From assembly GCF_010367435.1 (NCBI RefSeq), contig NZ_WJWY01000024.1:1-33533 (forward strand): a DNA stretch of 33,533 nucleotides, in the 5' to 3' direction. A program made the translations under genes and the position numbers. Positions 7,570-16,952 of the stretch are shown here, piece by piece. How positions within the stretch are numbered: the first letter of the stretch is position 1; the number at the start of each line of letters is the position of its first letter. This stretch comes from Fusobacterium sp. IOR10. GTDB lineage: Bacteria > Fusobacteriota > Fusobacteriia > Fusobacteriales > Fusobacteriaceae. The notes below the pieces were generated by a model that did not search any database, was not told the DNA's origin, and saw only the letters and a list, made by a program, of their open reading frames with translations.

Positions 7570-8925
7570 TTGGATAATTTAAAAGGAAAAAGAAAATTTT
7601 ATGCCTATGAACTTTCTATTTTGTTAATTATTGTTTTTTTTGCATTTTTTTTAACTTACGTTCATTTCACATATAATGAAAATGTCTTATTAGGTCTGAG
7701 AAGAATTATGGAATCTCAATCCATTTTGATTACTGATTTTCTTGTAGTAGGTGGTATTGGAGGGGGGTTTTTAAATGCTTTTTTGATTTTATTTCTTAAT
7801 TTTTCTATTATTAAAATTTTAAAAATAGAGATTTCTGGAATTGTTCTAGCTTCTTTATTCACTGTTTTTGGGTTTTCTTTTTTTGGAAAAAATATTCTAA
7901 ATATTTTGCCAATATACATTGGAGGAATTATCTATAGTAAATACGAAGGAATTCCCTTTAGAGATATTTTTATACGTATTTCTTTTGCTACTGCTCTAGC
8001 ACCTTTTATCAGTGAAATTGCATTTAGCACCAATTCTTTTGAATTTTCTTATATCAATGGAATTATGTTTGGAATTTTTATTGGTTTCATAATTAGTCCA
8101 TTAGCTAAAAAAATGAAATCTTTTCATGAAGGATATAACCTTTATAATATGGGATTTACTGCTGGTATTTTAGGAACCATCTTAAATAGTATTTTAAAAT
8201 CCTATGGTTTTAATGTTGCCTCTAGAAAAATACTTTCAACAGAATATGATTTCACAATAAAGTTAATTTGTTGTTTTATTTTTTTTATTTTTCTAATTAT
8301 TGGATTTTTTATAAATGACTATTCTCTTAAAGGATATAAAGAATTAGTCAAAGATCCTGGTCTTGAAGCCGATTTTATAAATAATTATGGTTATGGATTG
8401 ACATTTTTAAATATGGGGATTATGGGATTTATTTCCCTTGGATTTGTTATGATATTTAGTGAACCTTTAAATGGCCCAATGCTAGCTGGAATATTTACTA
8501 TTGTAGGTTTTTCAGCTCATGGAAAAACTTACATGAACACTATTCCTATTTTAATTGGAGTTAGCTTAGCTGGTCTAACTGGTACTAATTTTAATTCTTT
8601 CACTATAGTTCTTTCTGGACTATTTGGAACTTCTCTTGCGCCTATTTCAGGGGTTTTTGGAATTTTCTGGGGTATTGTTGCTGGTTGGTTGCACCTTACT
8701 GTTGTAACAACTATAGGGACTATCCACGGGGGTCTAAATTTATATAACAATGGATTTTCTGCTGGTATTGTTGCTGGGTTCTTACTACCTATATTAAGAA
8801 CTTTAAATGAACGAGCTGCAAAAAAAGAATTGAAATTTTTCAAAAAAAGAAAAGAAATAATAAAATTAATACATAGCAAAAAAGTCAAGCCAAATGAATT
8901 TAAAAATATAGAAGATAAATTGTAA
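7570..8925 (+). CDS. DUF1576 family integral membrane protein
   Basis: 451-aa polytopic membrane protein (starting at TTG 7570; ATG 7564 or GTG 7561 would add two or three residues). It matches my recollection of DUF1576, of unknown function. A two-fold internal repeat is visible: FTVFGFSFFGKNILNILPI (about 98-116) resembles FTIVGFSAHGKTYMNTIPI (about 309-327), and FHEGYNLYNMGFTAGI (about 185-200) resembles IHGGLNLYNNGFSAGI (about 385-400). Each half also has a glycine-rich membrane segment before the first motif. Such duplications are typical of transporters, so a channel or transporter role is a reasonable inference, but no substrate can be named. The C-terminal 40 residues are a charged cytoplasmic tail. 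It is a lone plus-strand gene divergent from the GIY-YIG gene. Confidence 0.8.
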   Translation: MDNLKGKRKFYAYELSILLIIVFFAFFLTYVHFTYNENVLLGLRRIMESQSILITDFLVVGGIGGGFLNAFLILFLNFSIIKILKIEISGIVLASLFTVFGFSFFGKNILNILPIYIGGIIYSKYEGIPFRDIFIRISFATALAPFISEIAFSTNSFEFSYINGIMFGIFIGFIISPLAKKMKSFHEGYNLYNMGFTAGILGTILNSILKSYGFNVASRKILSTEYDFTIKLICCFIFFIFLIIGFFINDYSLKGYKELVKDPGLEADFINNYGYGLTFLNMGIMGFISLGFVMIFSEPLNGPMLAGIFTIVGFSAHGKTYMNTIPILIGVSLAGLTGTNFNSFTIVLSGLFGTSLAPISGVFGIFWGIVAGWLHLTVVTTIGTIHGGLNLYNNGFSAGIVAGFLLPILRTLNERAAKKELKFFKKRKEIIKLIHSKKVKPNEFKNIEDKL

Positions 8926-8966
8926 AAAAATAACCTCTATATAGGTTAATTATCCTATATAGAGGT
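8922..8966 (-). terminator. Terminator of the ACT-PFL-tsaD operon
   Basis: Perfect 13-bp stem ACCTCTATATAGG/CCTATATAGAGGT (8933-8945 with 8954-8966), 8-nt loop, followed on the minus strand by TTATTTTTTTAC. It sits between convergent genes and starts right after the DUF1576 stop, so it may also stop plus-strand transcripts, though that side is less T-rich. Confidence 0.88.
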
Positions 8967-8975
8967 CTCAGATTC

Positions 8976-9983
8976 TTATATTTTATCTATTCCCAATGTA
9001 GCTATTCCATTCAAAGTTAAATCAATTTCTTTTTTATATCCATTCTTTATTTTATAGTAAGCAGCTAAAGATATCATAGCTCCATTATCTGTGCATAATT
9101 TCATAGAAGGATAAAAAACTTTTATTCCTTTTTTTTCGCCTTGTTCTTTTAAATTCTTTCTTAACAAAGAATTAGCTGCAACTCCACCTGCTATTATTAT
9201 ATTATTAACTGGATATTCATCATAAGCTTTTAATACTTTATCACATAAAATATCTACAACTTTTTGTTGAAAGGAAGCTGCTAAGTCTTCTGGTTTAAAA
9301 TATTCTTTTTTCATATTCATCTTATTTACATAATTTATAACAGATGTTTTTATTCCAGAAAAACTAAAATTATATTCTCCTACTTTTGGAGTTGTAATTT
9401 TTAGGAATTTAGGATCTCCTTCATAATACATTTTATCTATAACTGGCCCTCCAGGATATCCTATACCTAAAACTCTAGCCACTTTGTCATAAGTTTCTCC
9501 AACTGCATCATCCAATGTTCCACCTAAATTTTTGAAATTAGAATCCTTATCTATATATATTATGTTAGTGTGCCCTCCTGAAACTACAAGAGCAATACAA
9601 GGTAATTCAACTTCGTTTTCTATAAAATTAGCGTATATATGCCCTCTTATATGATGCACAGGGATCAAAGGAATATTTTTACCATAAGCTAATCCCTTAG
9701 CAAATGAAACTCCAACAAGTAGAGCTCCTATCAATCCAGGGGCATATGTCACTCCAATGTAATCTATGTCATCTAAAGTAACCTTGGCTTCTTCTAAACT
9801 TTCTTGTAATATTGCTGCTATATTTTTTATATGTTGTCTTGAAGCTATTTCAGGAACAACTCCACCATATTGTTTATGGATCTCTATCTGAGATGATATT
9901 TTATTTGATAAAATTTCCTTTCCATCTTTAACTATGGCTATTGATGTTTCATCACAAGATGATTCTATTCCCAATATTAACAT
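8976..9983 (-). CDS. tsaD: tRNA N6-adenosine threonylcarbamoyltransferase TsaD
   Basis: 335-aa Kae1/TsaD protein, transferring threonylcarbamoyl from TC-AMP to A37 of tRNAs that read ANN codons, working with TsaB and TsaE. Present: the N-terminal ILGIESSCDETS, the metal motif HIRGH (His111 and His115, the same numbering as E. coli), VSGGHTN, the GETYDKVAR region and the C-terminal CTDNGAMIS. Start ATG at 9983 with AGGGAGG upstream. It is the last gene of the ACT-UPF0210-tsaD run, 9 nt after UPF0210, and ends at a strong terminator. tsaB, tsaC and tsaE are not in the window. Confidence 0.97.
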   Translation of the reverse strand: MLILGIESSCDETSIAIVKDGKEILSNKISSQIEIHKQYGGVVPEIASRQHIKNIAAILQESLEEAKVTLDDIDYIGVTYAPGLIGALLVGVSFAKGLAYGKNIPLIPVHHIRGHIYANFIENEVELPCIALVVSGGHTNIIYIDKDSNFKNLGGTLDDAVGETYDKVARVLGIGYPGGPVIDKMYYEGDPKFLKITTPKVGEYNFSFSGIKTSVINYVNKMNMKKEYFKPEDLAASFQQKVVDILCDKVLKAYDEYPVNNIIIAGGVAANSLLRKNLKEQGEKKGIKVFYPSMKLCTDNGAMISLAAYYKIKNGYKKEIDLTLNGIATLGIDKI

Positions 9984-9992
9984 TTATCCTCC

Positions 9993-11351
9993 CTAATTTT
10001 TAAAACTATGTATTGGAGCTGGTACTCTTCCTCCTCTATTGATAAACTTTTCACAACTAAATTTATTTACCAAAATTATTGGAGCGTAACCTAGTAGCCC
10101 TCCAAATTCCACATATTCCCCCACATCTTTTCCTATAACTGGAATTAATCTAGCTGCTGTTGTCTTATTATTTATCATTCCTATTGCTGCCTCATCTGCT
10201 ATTATTCCTGATATTGTAGATGCTGATGTATTTCCTGGAATAGCTATCATATCTAAACCAACAGAACATACACAAGTCATTGCTTCTAATTTTTCCAATG
10301 TTAAAGCTCCCAATTCAACAGCTTTTATCATGGCGTGATCTTCACTAACTGGAATAAAAGCTCCACTTAATCCCCCAACATAAGAAGATGCCATAACCCC
10401 ACCTTTTTTTACATTATCATTTAACATTGCCAAAGCTGCTGTTGTTCCTGGAGCTCCAGGTTGTTCTAATCCCATTTCTTGAAAAATTTCACCAATACTA
10501 TCTCCAACAGCTGGAGTAGGAGCTAAGGATAAATCTATTATTCCAAATTCTACACCTAATCTTTTAGCTGCTTCTTGAGCTACTAATTGACCTACTCTAG
10601 TTATTTTAAAAGCTGTCTTTTTTATTACTTCACATAAATTTTCAAAATCTGAATCTCTAACTGATTCTAATGCTTTTTTTACAACTCCTGGACCACTGAC
10701 TCCAATATTTACAACAGCTTCTGCTTCACCTAATCCATGGAAAGCTCCAGCCATAAATGGATTATCTTCCACAGCATTACAAAATACAACTAATTTTGCA
10801 CAACCAATACTAGATTGATCTTTTGTTAATTCTGCTGTCTTTTTTATTATTATTCCCATTTCCTTAATGGCATCCATATTAATTCCATTTCTACTTGTTC
10901 CTATATTAACTGAAGAACATACTCTTTCTGTTACTTTCATTGCTTCAGGAATTGAATTTATTAAAATTTTATCTGATTTTGTATATCCTTTTTGAACTAA
11001 GGCAGAAAAACCTCCTATAAAATTAACACCACATTCCTTTGCTGCTCTATCTAAAGTTTTGGCAACGCTAACATAGGAATCAGTTTTACACCCTGCTGCT
11101 GCTATTGCTATTGGAGTTATAGATATTCTTTTATTAACAACTGGTATCCCAAATTGTTTTGCAATGTCATCTCCCACTTCAACTAAATTTTTAGCATATT
11201 TTATTATTTTATTATATATTTTTTCATTAAATTTATTAATATCTGAATCTGCGCAATCCATTAAACTAATACCCATAGTTATAGTTCTAACATCCAGATT
11301 TTCTTCAGATATCATCATATTAGTTTCTATTATTTCTCCTCTTGAAATCAT
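9993..11351 (-). CDS. UPF0210 (PFL/DUF711) family protein
   Basis: 452-aa member of UPF0210, whose structures resemble the pyruvate formate-lyase fold; biochemical role not established. Visible family stretches: [16 protein letters not shown] at the N terminus, [59 protein letters not shown] and a C-terminal [13 protein letters not shown]. Start ATG at 11351 with AGGAGGGATAT directly upstream. It follows the ACT-domain gene by 15 nt. This ACT (UPF0237) plus UPF0210 pairing is conserved in many Firmicutes and archaea, suggesting that the ACT protein controls or partners this enzyme. tsaD follows 9 nt later. Confidence 0.93.
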   Translation of the reverse strand: MISRGEIIETNMMISEENLDVRTITMGISLMDCADSDINKFNEKIYNKIIKYAKNLVEVGDDIAKQFGIPVVNKRISITPIAIAAAGCKTDSYVSVAKTLDRAAKECGVNFIGGFSALVQKGYTKSDKILINSIPEAMKVTERVCSSVNIGTSRNGINMDAIKEMGIIIKKTAELTKDQSSIGCAKLVVFCNAVEDNPFMAGAFHGLGEAEAVVNIGVSGPGVVKKALESVRDSDFENLCEVIKKTAFKITRVGQLVAQEAAKRLGVEFGIIDLSLAPTPAVGDSIGEIFQEMGLEQPGAPGTTAALAMLNDNVKKGGVMASSYVGGLSGAFIPVSEDHAMIKAVELGALTLEKLEAMTCVCSVGLDMIAIPGNTSASTISGIIADEAAIGMINNKTTAARLIPVIGKDVGEYVEFGGLLGYAPIILVNKFSCEKFINRGGRVPAPIHSFKN

Positions 11352-11366
11352 ATATCCCTCCTATAA

Positions 11367-11636
11367 TTAAATACGGTGCATGCAATTAAATATTTCTTCA
11401 TTTTGTATAGTTATAATAACTCCTAATTCTTCCCCTATATCTGTTAATTTCCCCTGTATTTCTTTTGTTGTTTGAAGTTCTTTTGTTATTTCAACTATCA
11501 TCATCATATTAAAATAACCCTTTATTATGGTTTGAGATATATCCAAAACATTTATTTCTTTTTCTGCTAAATAAGTACATATTTTTGCTATAATACCAAC
11601 TTTATCGCTTCCTAAAACAGTAATTATACATTTCAT
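11367..11636 (-). CDS. ACT domain protein (UPF0237)
   Basis: 89-aa stand-alone ACT domain: MKCIITVLGSDKVGIIAKIC begins the first strand and helix, NVLDISQTI the second strand, and FNMMMIVEI the third. Such small ACT proteins bind amino acids or act as regulatory partners; the ligand here is unknown. Start ATG at 11636 with GGGAGG upstream. First gene of the ACT-UPF0210-tsaD operon, with an extended -10 promoter immediately after the frr terminator. Confidence 0.93.
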   Translation of the reverse strand: MKCIITVLGSDKVGIIAKICTYLAEKEINVLDISQTIIKGYFNMMMIVEITKELQTTKEIQGKLTDIGEELGVIITIQNEEIFNCMHRI

Positions 11637-11663
11637 TTTTTGCCTCCCATAATTTTATTATAC

Positions 11664-11672
11664 ATTATAGCA
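11664..11672 (-). promoter_or_regulatory. Extended -10 promoter of the ACT-PFL-tsaD operon
   Basis: TGCTATAAT on the minus strand (TATAAT at 11664-11669 preceded by TGC). The -35 position falls in the T-run of the frr terminator and is weak. The predicted leader is about 20 nt. Confidence 0.65.
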
Positions 11673-11683
11673 TAGTTTATTTA

Positions 11684-11746
11684 TTAAAAAAACACTAAAT
11701 CATAAAAACACCATAAATATTTATGGTGTTTTTATGATTTAGTGTT
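11684..11746 (-). terminator. Terminator of rpsB-tsf-pyrH-frr, a 56-nt perfect palindrome
   Basis: Positions 11691-11746 are a perfect 56-nt palindrome (28 bp arms, no spacer), so the RNA would form a stem of up to 26 bp with a minimal loop, followed by seven T on the minus strand. The distal arm includes two bases of the frr stop codon. Confidence 0.93.
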
Positions 11747-12305
11747 AGACTGTTGTTATTTCTTTTTCTTTTAAAGCTAATAATTTTTCTATATCTTTTA
11801 TTACTTTATCTGTAATTTTTTGAACTTCTTCTTCAGCATCTTTTAATTCATCAGTTGTTATTTCTTCTGATTTTTCCAATCTTCTTAAACTATTATTTAT
11901 ATCTTTTCTAATATTTCTAGCTGCAACTTTACCTTCTTCAGCATCTTTTTTAGCCATTTTTACATATTCTTTTCTTCTATCAGCTGTTAATTCAGGAATT
12001 AGTAATCTTATTACTCTTCCGTCATTATTTGGTGTTAAACCTAAGTTAGCTACCATAATTGATTTTTCTATAGATGGAATTATTGATTTATCCCAAGGAT
12101 CAATAACCAAAAGTCTTGCTTCTGGAGCTGATACTGTACCCACTTGATTTAATGGCATCTCAGATCCATATTGTGAAACTTTGATTTCATCTAACATAGA
12201 AACATTAGCCCTTCCAGCTCTAATTGATGTAAATCTAATTTTTGTTGCTTCAACTGTTTTCTCCATTTTTTCTTTACATTCTTTAATCAAAATATCTTTA
12301 CTCAT
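11745..12305 (-). CDS. frr: Ribosome recycling factor
   Basis: 186-aa RRF, which with EF-G splits post-termination ribosomes. Near the family length of 185. Visible: the IRAGRANVSMLDEI loop near residues 28-41, the LLVIDPWDKS segment, LTPNNDGRVIRLLIPELTADRRKEYVKMAK, and the NIRKDINNSLRRLEKS helix. Start ATG at 12305 with GGGAGG upstream. It is 18 nt after pyrH, the classical order rpsB-tsf-pyrH-frr. Confidence 0.98.
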   Translation of the reverse strand: MSKDILIKECKEKMEKTVEATKIRFTSIRAGRANVSMLDEIKVSQYGSEMPLNQVGTVSAPEARLLVIDPWDKSIIPSIEKSIMVANLGLTPNNDGRVIRLLIPELTADRRKEYVKMAKKDAEEGKVAARNIRKDINNSLRRLEKSEEITTDELKDAEEEVQKITDKVIKDIEKLLALKEKEITTV

Positions 12306-12323
12306 TATCTATCCTCCCCATTT

Positions 12324-13043
<720 letters not shown>

Positions 13044-13052
13044 CTATTTTTT

Positions 13053-13080
13053 TAAAAAAATAGGGATGCTATTGCATCCC
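13053..13080 (-). terminator. Intra-operon terminator between tsf and pyrH
   Basis: 7-bp stem GGGATGC/GCATCCC (13063-13069 with 13074-13080) with a 4-nt loop, then TA and seven T on the minus strand. It ends about 20 nt before the pyrH start, leaving no room for a separate full promoter, so it probably attenuates pyrH-frr relative to rpsB-tsf. Confidence 0.8.
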
Positions 13081-13103
13081 ATGTTTTATCTTCTTAAGAA
13101 GTA

Positions 13104-13991
13104 TTATCCTTTAATTTGAGCTGCAACTTCAGCTGCGAAATCTTCTACTTTCTTTTCAATTCCTTCTCCCACTTTATATCTAGTGAAAGACATTACTTTC
13201 ATGTCTCCTGCGAATTTTGCAACTGTTTCTTTATTTTCAGCTCTAACATAAATTTGATCAACTAAACAATTTTCTTCATAGAACTTTCTCATTTTTCCAA
13301 TTAATATTTTTTCTATAATTTGAGCTGGTTTACCTTCCATTTCCAATTGTTTTCTAGCTATTTCTTTTTCATGTTCTAACATATCTGTTGTTACATCTTC
13401 TTCACGTAAGTATCCAGGGTTCATTGCTGCTGCATGCATAGCAATTCCTTTTGCTTTTTCTAATCTTTCAGGTGTAACTTCCCCTGACATTTCAACTATT
13501 ACTCCTAGTTTTCCACCTAAATGATTATAAGTAGTAACAAAACCAGTTGTAACAACCTTTTCCATTCTTCTAATATTCATGTTTTCTCCAATTTTAGAAA
13601 TTAGAGCAACTAATGATTCTTCAACTGTTTTCCCATCAGCTAATTTTTCAGCTTTTAATTCTTCAACAGTTGAAATTTCTTTATTTAAAGCTATTTCTAC
13701 TAAAGCTTTTCCAAAGTTTTTGAATTCATCATTTTTAGAAACAAAATCTGTTTCTGCATTAAATTCTAAAACTACTGCTTTTTTATGATCATCAGAAACA
13801 CCATCAAAAATTAATCCTTCTGAAGCTACTCTTCCTGATTTTTTTATAGCTTTAGCCATACCTTTTTCTCTTAGTAGGTCTACAGCTTTTTCTATGTCAC
13901 CGTCTGTTTCTGTAAGTGTTTTCTTACAGTCCATCATTCCAGCTCCAGTCATTGTTCTTAATTCTTTTACTAATTTAGCTGTGATTTGCAT
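13104..13991 (-). CDS. tsf: Elongation factor Ts
   Basis: 295-aa EF-Ts, the nucleotide exchange factor of EF-Tu. Visible: the UBA-like N-terminal domain with [20 protein letters not shown], the [10 protein letters not shown] motif that contacts EF-Tu, and C-terminal repeats ending in [18 protein letters not shown]. Start ATG at 13991 with an AGGGGG site 11 nt upstream. Separated by 22 nt from rpsB. Confidence 0.98.
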   Translation of the reverse strand: MQITAKLVKELRTMTGAGMMDCKKTLTETDGDIEKAVDLLREKGMAKAIKKSGRVASEGLIFDGVSDDHKKAVVLEFNAETDFVSKNDEFKNFGKALVEIALNKEISTVEELKAEKLADGKTVEESLVALISKIGENMNIRRMEKVVTTGFVTTYNHLGGKLGVIVEMSGEVTPERLEKAKGIAMHAAAMNPGYLREEDVTTDMLEHEKEIARKQLEMEGKPAQIIEKILIGKMRKFYEENCLVDQIYVRAENKETVAKFAGDMKVMSFTRYKVGEGIEKKVEDFAAEVAAQIKG

Positions 13992-14013
13992 GTTCTTTTT
14001 TCCCCCTTAAAAA

Positions 14014-14766
14014 TTATTTTGCAGCTCCATTTTCTGAAACTTCTTCAGTTAATGCTTTTGCTTCTGCTGCTTTTTCTTCAGCACCTTGTTTACCTTCTAT
14101 AACTGCATTAGCCATTAATGTAGTCATTAATTTTACTGATCTTATAGCATCATCATTTGAAGGAATTGGATAATTAATTAGGTCTGGATCTACATTAGTA
14201 TCAAGCATAGCTATTACTGGGATTCCTAAGTGACTAGCTTCTGCTACTGCTAAAGCTTCTTTTTTTACGTCAACAACAAATAACGCTTTTGGTAATCCTG
14301 GCATATCTTGAATTCCTGCTAAATTTTTAGATAATTTATCTAATTCTTTTCTTAATTTAGAAGCTTCTTTTTTTGTATAAGAGTTATCTAATACACCTTC
14401 TACTTCCATTTTAGTTAATTCTTTAAGTCTTGCTATTCTTCCTTTGATAGTTCCAAAGTTAGTTAACATTCCACCTAACCATCTATTATTTACATAATAC
14501 ATTCCTGCTCTTTCAGATTGTTCTTTTATTGTATCTTGAGCTTGTTTTTTTGTACCAACAAATAAAACGTGCCCACCTTCAGCTGCTATATCTCTTACTA
14601 CTGAATAAGCAACCTCAATTTTTTTCAATGATTTATGTAAATCAATTACATGAATCCCATTTCTTTCTGTAAAAATATACTTTTTCATTTTTGGATTCCA
14701 TCTTTTTGCTTGATGTCCAAAATGAACTCCTGATTCTAACAATTGTTTCATTGTAACTACTGCCAT
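14014..14766 (-). CDS. rpsB: 30S ribosomal protein S2
   Basis: 250-aa S2. Visible: [20 protein letters not shown] at the N terminus, [28 protein letters not shown], the coiled-coil segment near residues 120-150 and the [20 protein letters not shown] signature, followed by a variable acidic/alanine-rich tail. Start ATG at 14766 with AGGAGGAATAAA. First gene of rpsB-tsf-pyrH-frr, with a strong promoter and a leader of about 100 nt that can fold (14798-14854); S2 is known to repress its own operon in other bacteria. Confidence 0.98.
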   Translation of the reverse strand: MAVVTMKQLLESGVHFGHQAKRWNPKMKKYIFTERNGIHVIDLHKSLKKIEVAYSVVRDIAAEGGHVLFVGTKKQAQDTIKEQSERAGMYYVNNRWLGGMLTNFGTIKGRIARLKELTKMEVEGVLDNSYTKKEASKLRKELDKLSKNLAGIQDMPGLPKALFVVDVKKEALAVAEASHLGIPVIAMLDTNVDPDLINYPIPSNDDAIRSVKLMTTLMANAVIEGKQGAEEKAAEAKALTEEVSENGAAK

Positions 14767-14797
14767 TTTTATTCCTCCTAGTTTTTGGTTAATCTTC

Positions 14798-14854
14798 CGC
14801 TAATCTTGAAAACTGAACAACTCAAATGAGCACCATGTTCAGAAATAATTAGCG
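14798..14854 (-). promoter_or_regulatory. Structured 5' leader of rpsB-tsf
   Basis: Three nested helices in the rpsB leader: CGCTAAT/ATTAGCG (14848-14854 with 14798-14804), CTGAAC/GTTCAG (14837-14842 with 14813-14818) and an apical CTC/GAG hairpin (14828-14830 with 14821-14823). It starts about 12 nt after the predicted transcription start and ends about 20 nt before the ribosome-binding site. A candidate S2 autoregulatory site by position and fold. Confidence 0.6.
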
Positions 14855-14872
14855 TGCTTTTTATAGCATTTT

Positions 14873-14901
14873 ATTTTATCATTTATCATTTATGTTGTCA
14901 A
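14873..14901 (-). promoter_or_regulatory. Promoter of rpsB-tsf-pyrH-frr
   Basis: -35 TTGACA (14896-14901), 17-nt spacer, -10 TAAAAT (14873-14878). It lies 27 nt after the stop of the upstream redox operon, with no terminator between. Confidence 0.88.
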
Positions 14902-14928
14902 CCTTATCCTTTGATTTTCTTACTCTTT

Positions 14929-15711
14929 TTATATAAATAACTCTATTTTTTTATATTTATCACATTCTGTTTCTAAAAAATTTATTGATTTTTCCAATGG
15001 ATTTCCTTTAAATTCTCTTCCATTAAAATTACATATTTTTATGCAGGCACAACATTGAATACATTTTTCAACATCAACTATTCCTGTATTTTCTTTGGAA
15101 ATGGCTCCAGTGGGGCAAACCTCAGAGCAAACATTACATCCTTTACAATTTTCATTTGGTAAAGGAGCAATATTCTTTTTTTCTCCATCTTTTTTATAAG
15201 GTCTATTTCCTGGAACTTCTATGTTTTCAATTGTTTTAGCTTTTTTTATTTTTTCAACAATTTGTTTCCCAAAATTAAAGGCTTTTTCTGTGTCTTCCTT
15301 ATTTGGACGCCCTGTAGCTACTTTATCAGTGTAAGAATGTTCTCCTAAAAATGCTCCTGCTCCAACAACTTTAAATCCATTTTCCACAAAAATGTCTTTC
15401 ATTTCTATTAATGTATCATCATAATGTCTATTGCCGTATACTGCTACTAAAACAATTGGAGTTTTATTTCCTTTTATTTTACTTAAAGCCTTTCTAACAA
15501 CTTTTGGAGTTCTTCCAGCATAAACAGGTACTCCCACTATAACTAAATCCTTTTCAGAGAATTTATAGTCCTTTACATCTTTTTCCACAAAGGTTAAATC
15601 CTTATCATTTATTTTCAAATTTGTTCCAAGGGCAATATTTTGAACAACAGTTTTTGTTGTTTGGGTAGGACTAAAATAAAAAACATTTACAGTTTGAATT
15701 TCCTTACACAT
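14929..15711 (-). CDS. Flavodoxin plus 2[4Fe-4S] ferredoxin protein (EFR1 type)
   Basis: 260-aa two-domain electron carrier. Residues 1-160 are flavodoxin-like, with the FMN phosphate loop SPTQTTKTV (14-22) and VGVPVYAGRTP / VAVYGNRHYDD loops. Residues 185-230 form a 2[4Fe-4S] ferredoxin: cysteines 189, 192, 195 and 199 (CKGCNVCSEVCP) and 217, 220, 223 and 227 (CIQCCACIKICN), the second lacking the usual proline after the last cysteine. EFR1-type proteins are thought to pass electrons between ferredoxin and flavin pools; the physiological partner here is unknown. It is 20 nt downstream of hydF and likely the last gene of the same operon. Confidence 0.9.
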   Translation of the reverse strand: MCKEIQTVNVFYFSPTQTTKTVVQNIALGTNLKINDKDLTFVEKDVKDYKFSEKDLVIVGVPVYAGRTPKVVRKALSKIKGNKTPIVLVAVYGNRHYDDTLIEMKDIFVENGFKVVGAGAFLGEHSYTDKVATGRPNKEDTEKAFNFGKQIVEKIKKAKTIENIEVPGNRPYKKDGEKKNIAPLPNENCKGCNVCSEVCPTGAISKENTGIVDVEKCIQCCACIKICNFNGREFKGNPLEKSINFLETECDKYKKIELFI

Positions 15712-15731
15712 TTTTGATCATCTCCATAAAT

Positions 15732-16937
15732 TTATTGTTTGTATTCTAAAATTGAGTTTATTGATTTTTCTAAAATCCCTGATAAATATGCTAAAATTAA
15801 TCCATAATTTGTAATTTCAACATTTTCTTCTTCACACTCGTTAATTCTAATCTCCATATTTTTTTTTGTAATCATGCAAGCTCCACAATGAATTACTAAA
15901 TCATACTTTTTTAGATCTTTCGGGAAATCTTTCCCAGCTGAAAAACTAAAACGAAATTTTTTCCCTGTTTTTCTTTCTAATAATTTAGGAATTTTTACTC
16001 TTCCTATATCTTCGTGGGAAGTATTATGCGTGCAATTTTCAGATATTAAAATTTGAGCTCCATCTTTCAAACTATTAATTTTTTCTATTCCTGAAATTAA
16101 TTTTTTTAAATCTCCCTTTTGCCTAGCGAAAATTATAGAAAAACTAGTTAAAGGAAATTTATCATTGACCATTTTATCAACTTTTTTAAATATTTGAGAA
16201 TCAGTTATTATCAAAGAAATATCAGTTCTTTTCTTTTCATTTAGTATCTCTTCTAATTCTGTATCTCTACAGACTATACTTTTAACTCCCTTATCTAAAG
16301 CTGCTCTCAATAATTGAACTTGAGGAAGAATTAACCTTCCCTTTGGAGCTTCTGAATCTATTGGAATGACCATAACTATAGTATCTCCATAACTTGATAT
16401 TCCATCTAATAATCCTGGTTCTGATTCTAATACATTTAAATTTTCCAACAATATTTCTTTAAAATTTAAAATAGAACTTCTATCATTTGTATTTACAAAG
16501 AAACAATTTTTAATTAATTTTTTTATTTCTTTCTTTTGTATTAAATTTAACTTTTCTTCTCTTGTTACAACATTTATATATGGAATTGAGTATTTCTTTA
16601 AAATTAAAATATTTTCATTGTATAATTTTAAATTAAAATTCCTTCCATCAATAACGTAAATAACGAAATCTGAACTTCTGATTTCTTTTATCGTTTTTTC
16701 TGTTCTTAAAGTCCCTAATTTAGAATCATCATTAAAACCAGCTGTATCTATAAATAATACAGGGCCAAAAGGTAAAAATTCCATAGCTTTTTTTACAGAG
16801 TCTGTAGTTGTTCCTTTTACATCTGAAACTATTGATATTTCTTGATCTGTAATTGCATTTAGAAGTGAAGATTTCCCAGCATTTGTAGATCCTATTATTG
16901 TTATTTTAAATCTATTTGAATTTGGAGTGGTCTCCAT
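15732..16937 (-). CDS. hydF: [FeFe]-hydrogenase H-cluster maturation GTPase HydF
   Basis: 401-aa HydF, the scaffold on which the 2Fe subcluster made by HydE and HydG is carried to the hydrogenase. Visible: an N-terminal Era/TrmE-like GTPase with P-loop GSTNAGKSS (16-24), the switch GTTTD, DTAGFND (64-70), and the C-terminal cluster-binding cysteines in CTHNTSH (Cys302) and HCGACM (Cys351 and Cys354), the pattern known from Thermotoga HydF. hydE, hydG and a hydrogenase gene are not in the window. Start ATG at 16937 with AGGAGGTC upstream. Flanked by a COG2509 FAD dehydrogenase and an EFR1-type protein. Confidence 0.95.
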   Translation of the reverse strand: METTPNSNRFKITIIGSTNAGKSSLLNAITDQEISIVSDVKGTTTDSVKKAMEFLPFGPVLFIDTAGFNDDSKLGTLRTEKTIKEIRSSDFVIYVIDGRNFNLKLYNENILILKKYSIPYINVVTREEKLNLIQKKEIKKLIKNCFFVNTNDRSSILNFKEILLENLNVLESEPGLLDGISSYGDTIVMVIPIDSEAPKGRLILPQVQLLRAALDKGVKSIVCRDTELEEILNEKKRTDISLIITDSQIFKKVDKMVNDKFPLTSFSIIFARQKGDLKKLISGIEKINSLKDGAQILISENCTHNTSHEDIGRVKIPKLLERKTGKKFRFSFSAGKDFPKDLKKYDLVIHCGACMITKKNMEIRINECEEENVEITNYGLILAYLSGILEKSINSILEYKQ

Positions 16938-16952
16938 TCTTTGACCTCCTTT

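Noticed and set aside
8529..8888. 119-aa minus-strand frame opposite DUF1576
   Set aside because: Shadow of the plus-strand membrane protein; no ribosome-binding site or recognisable domain.
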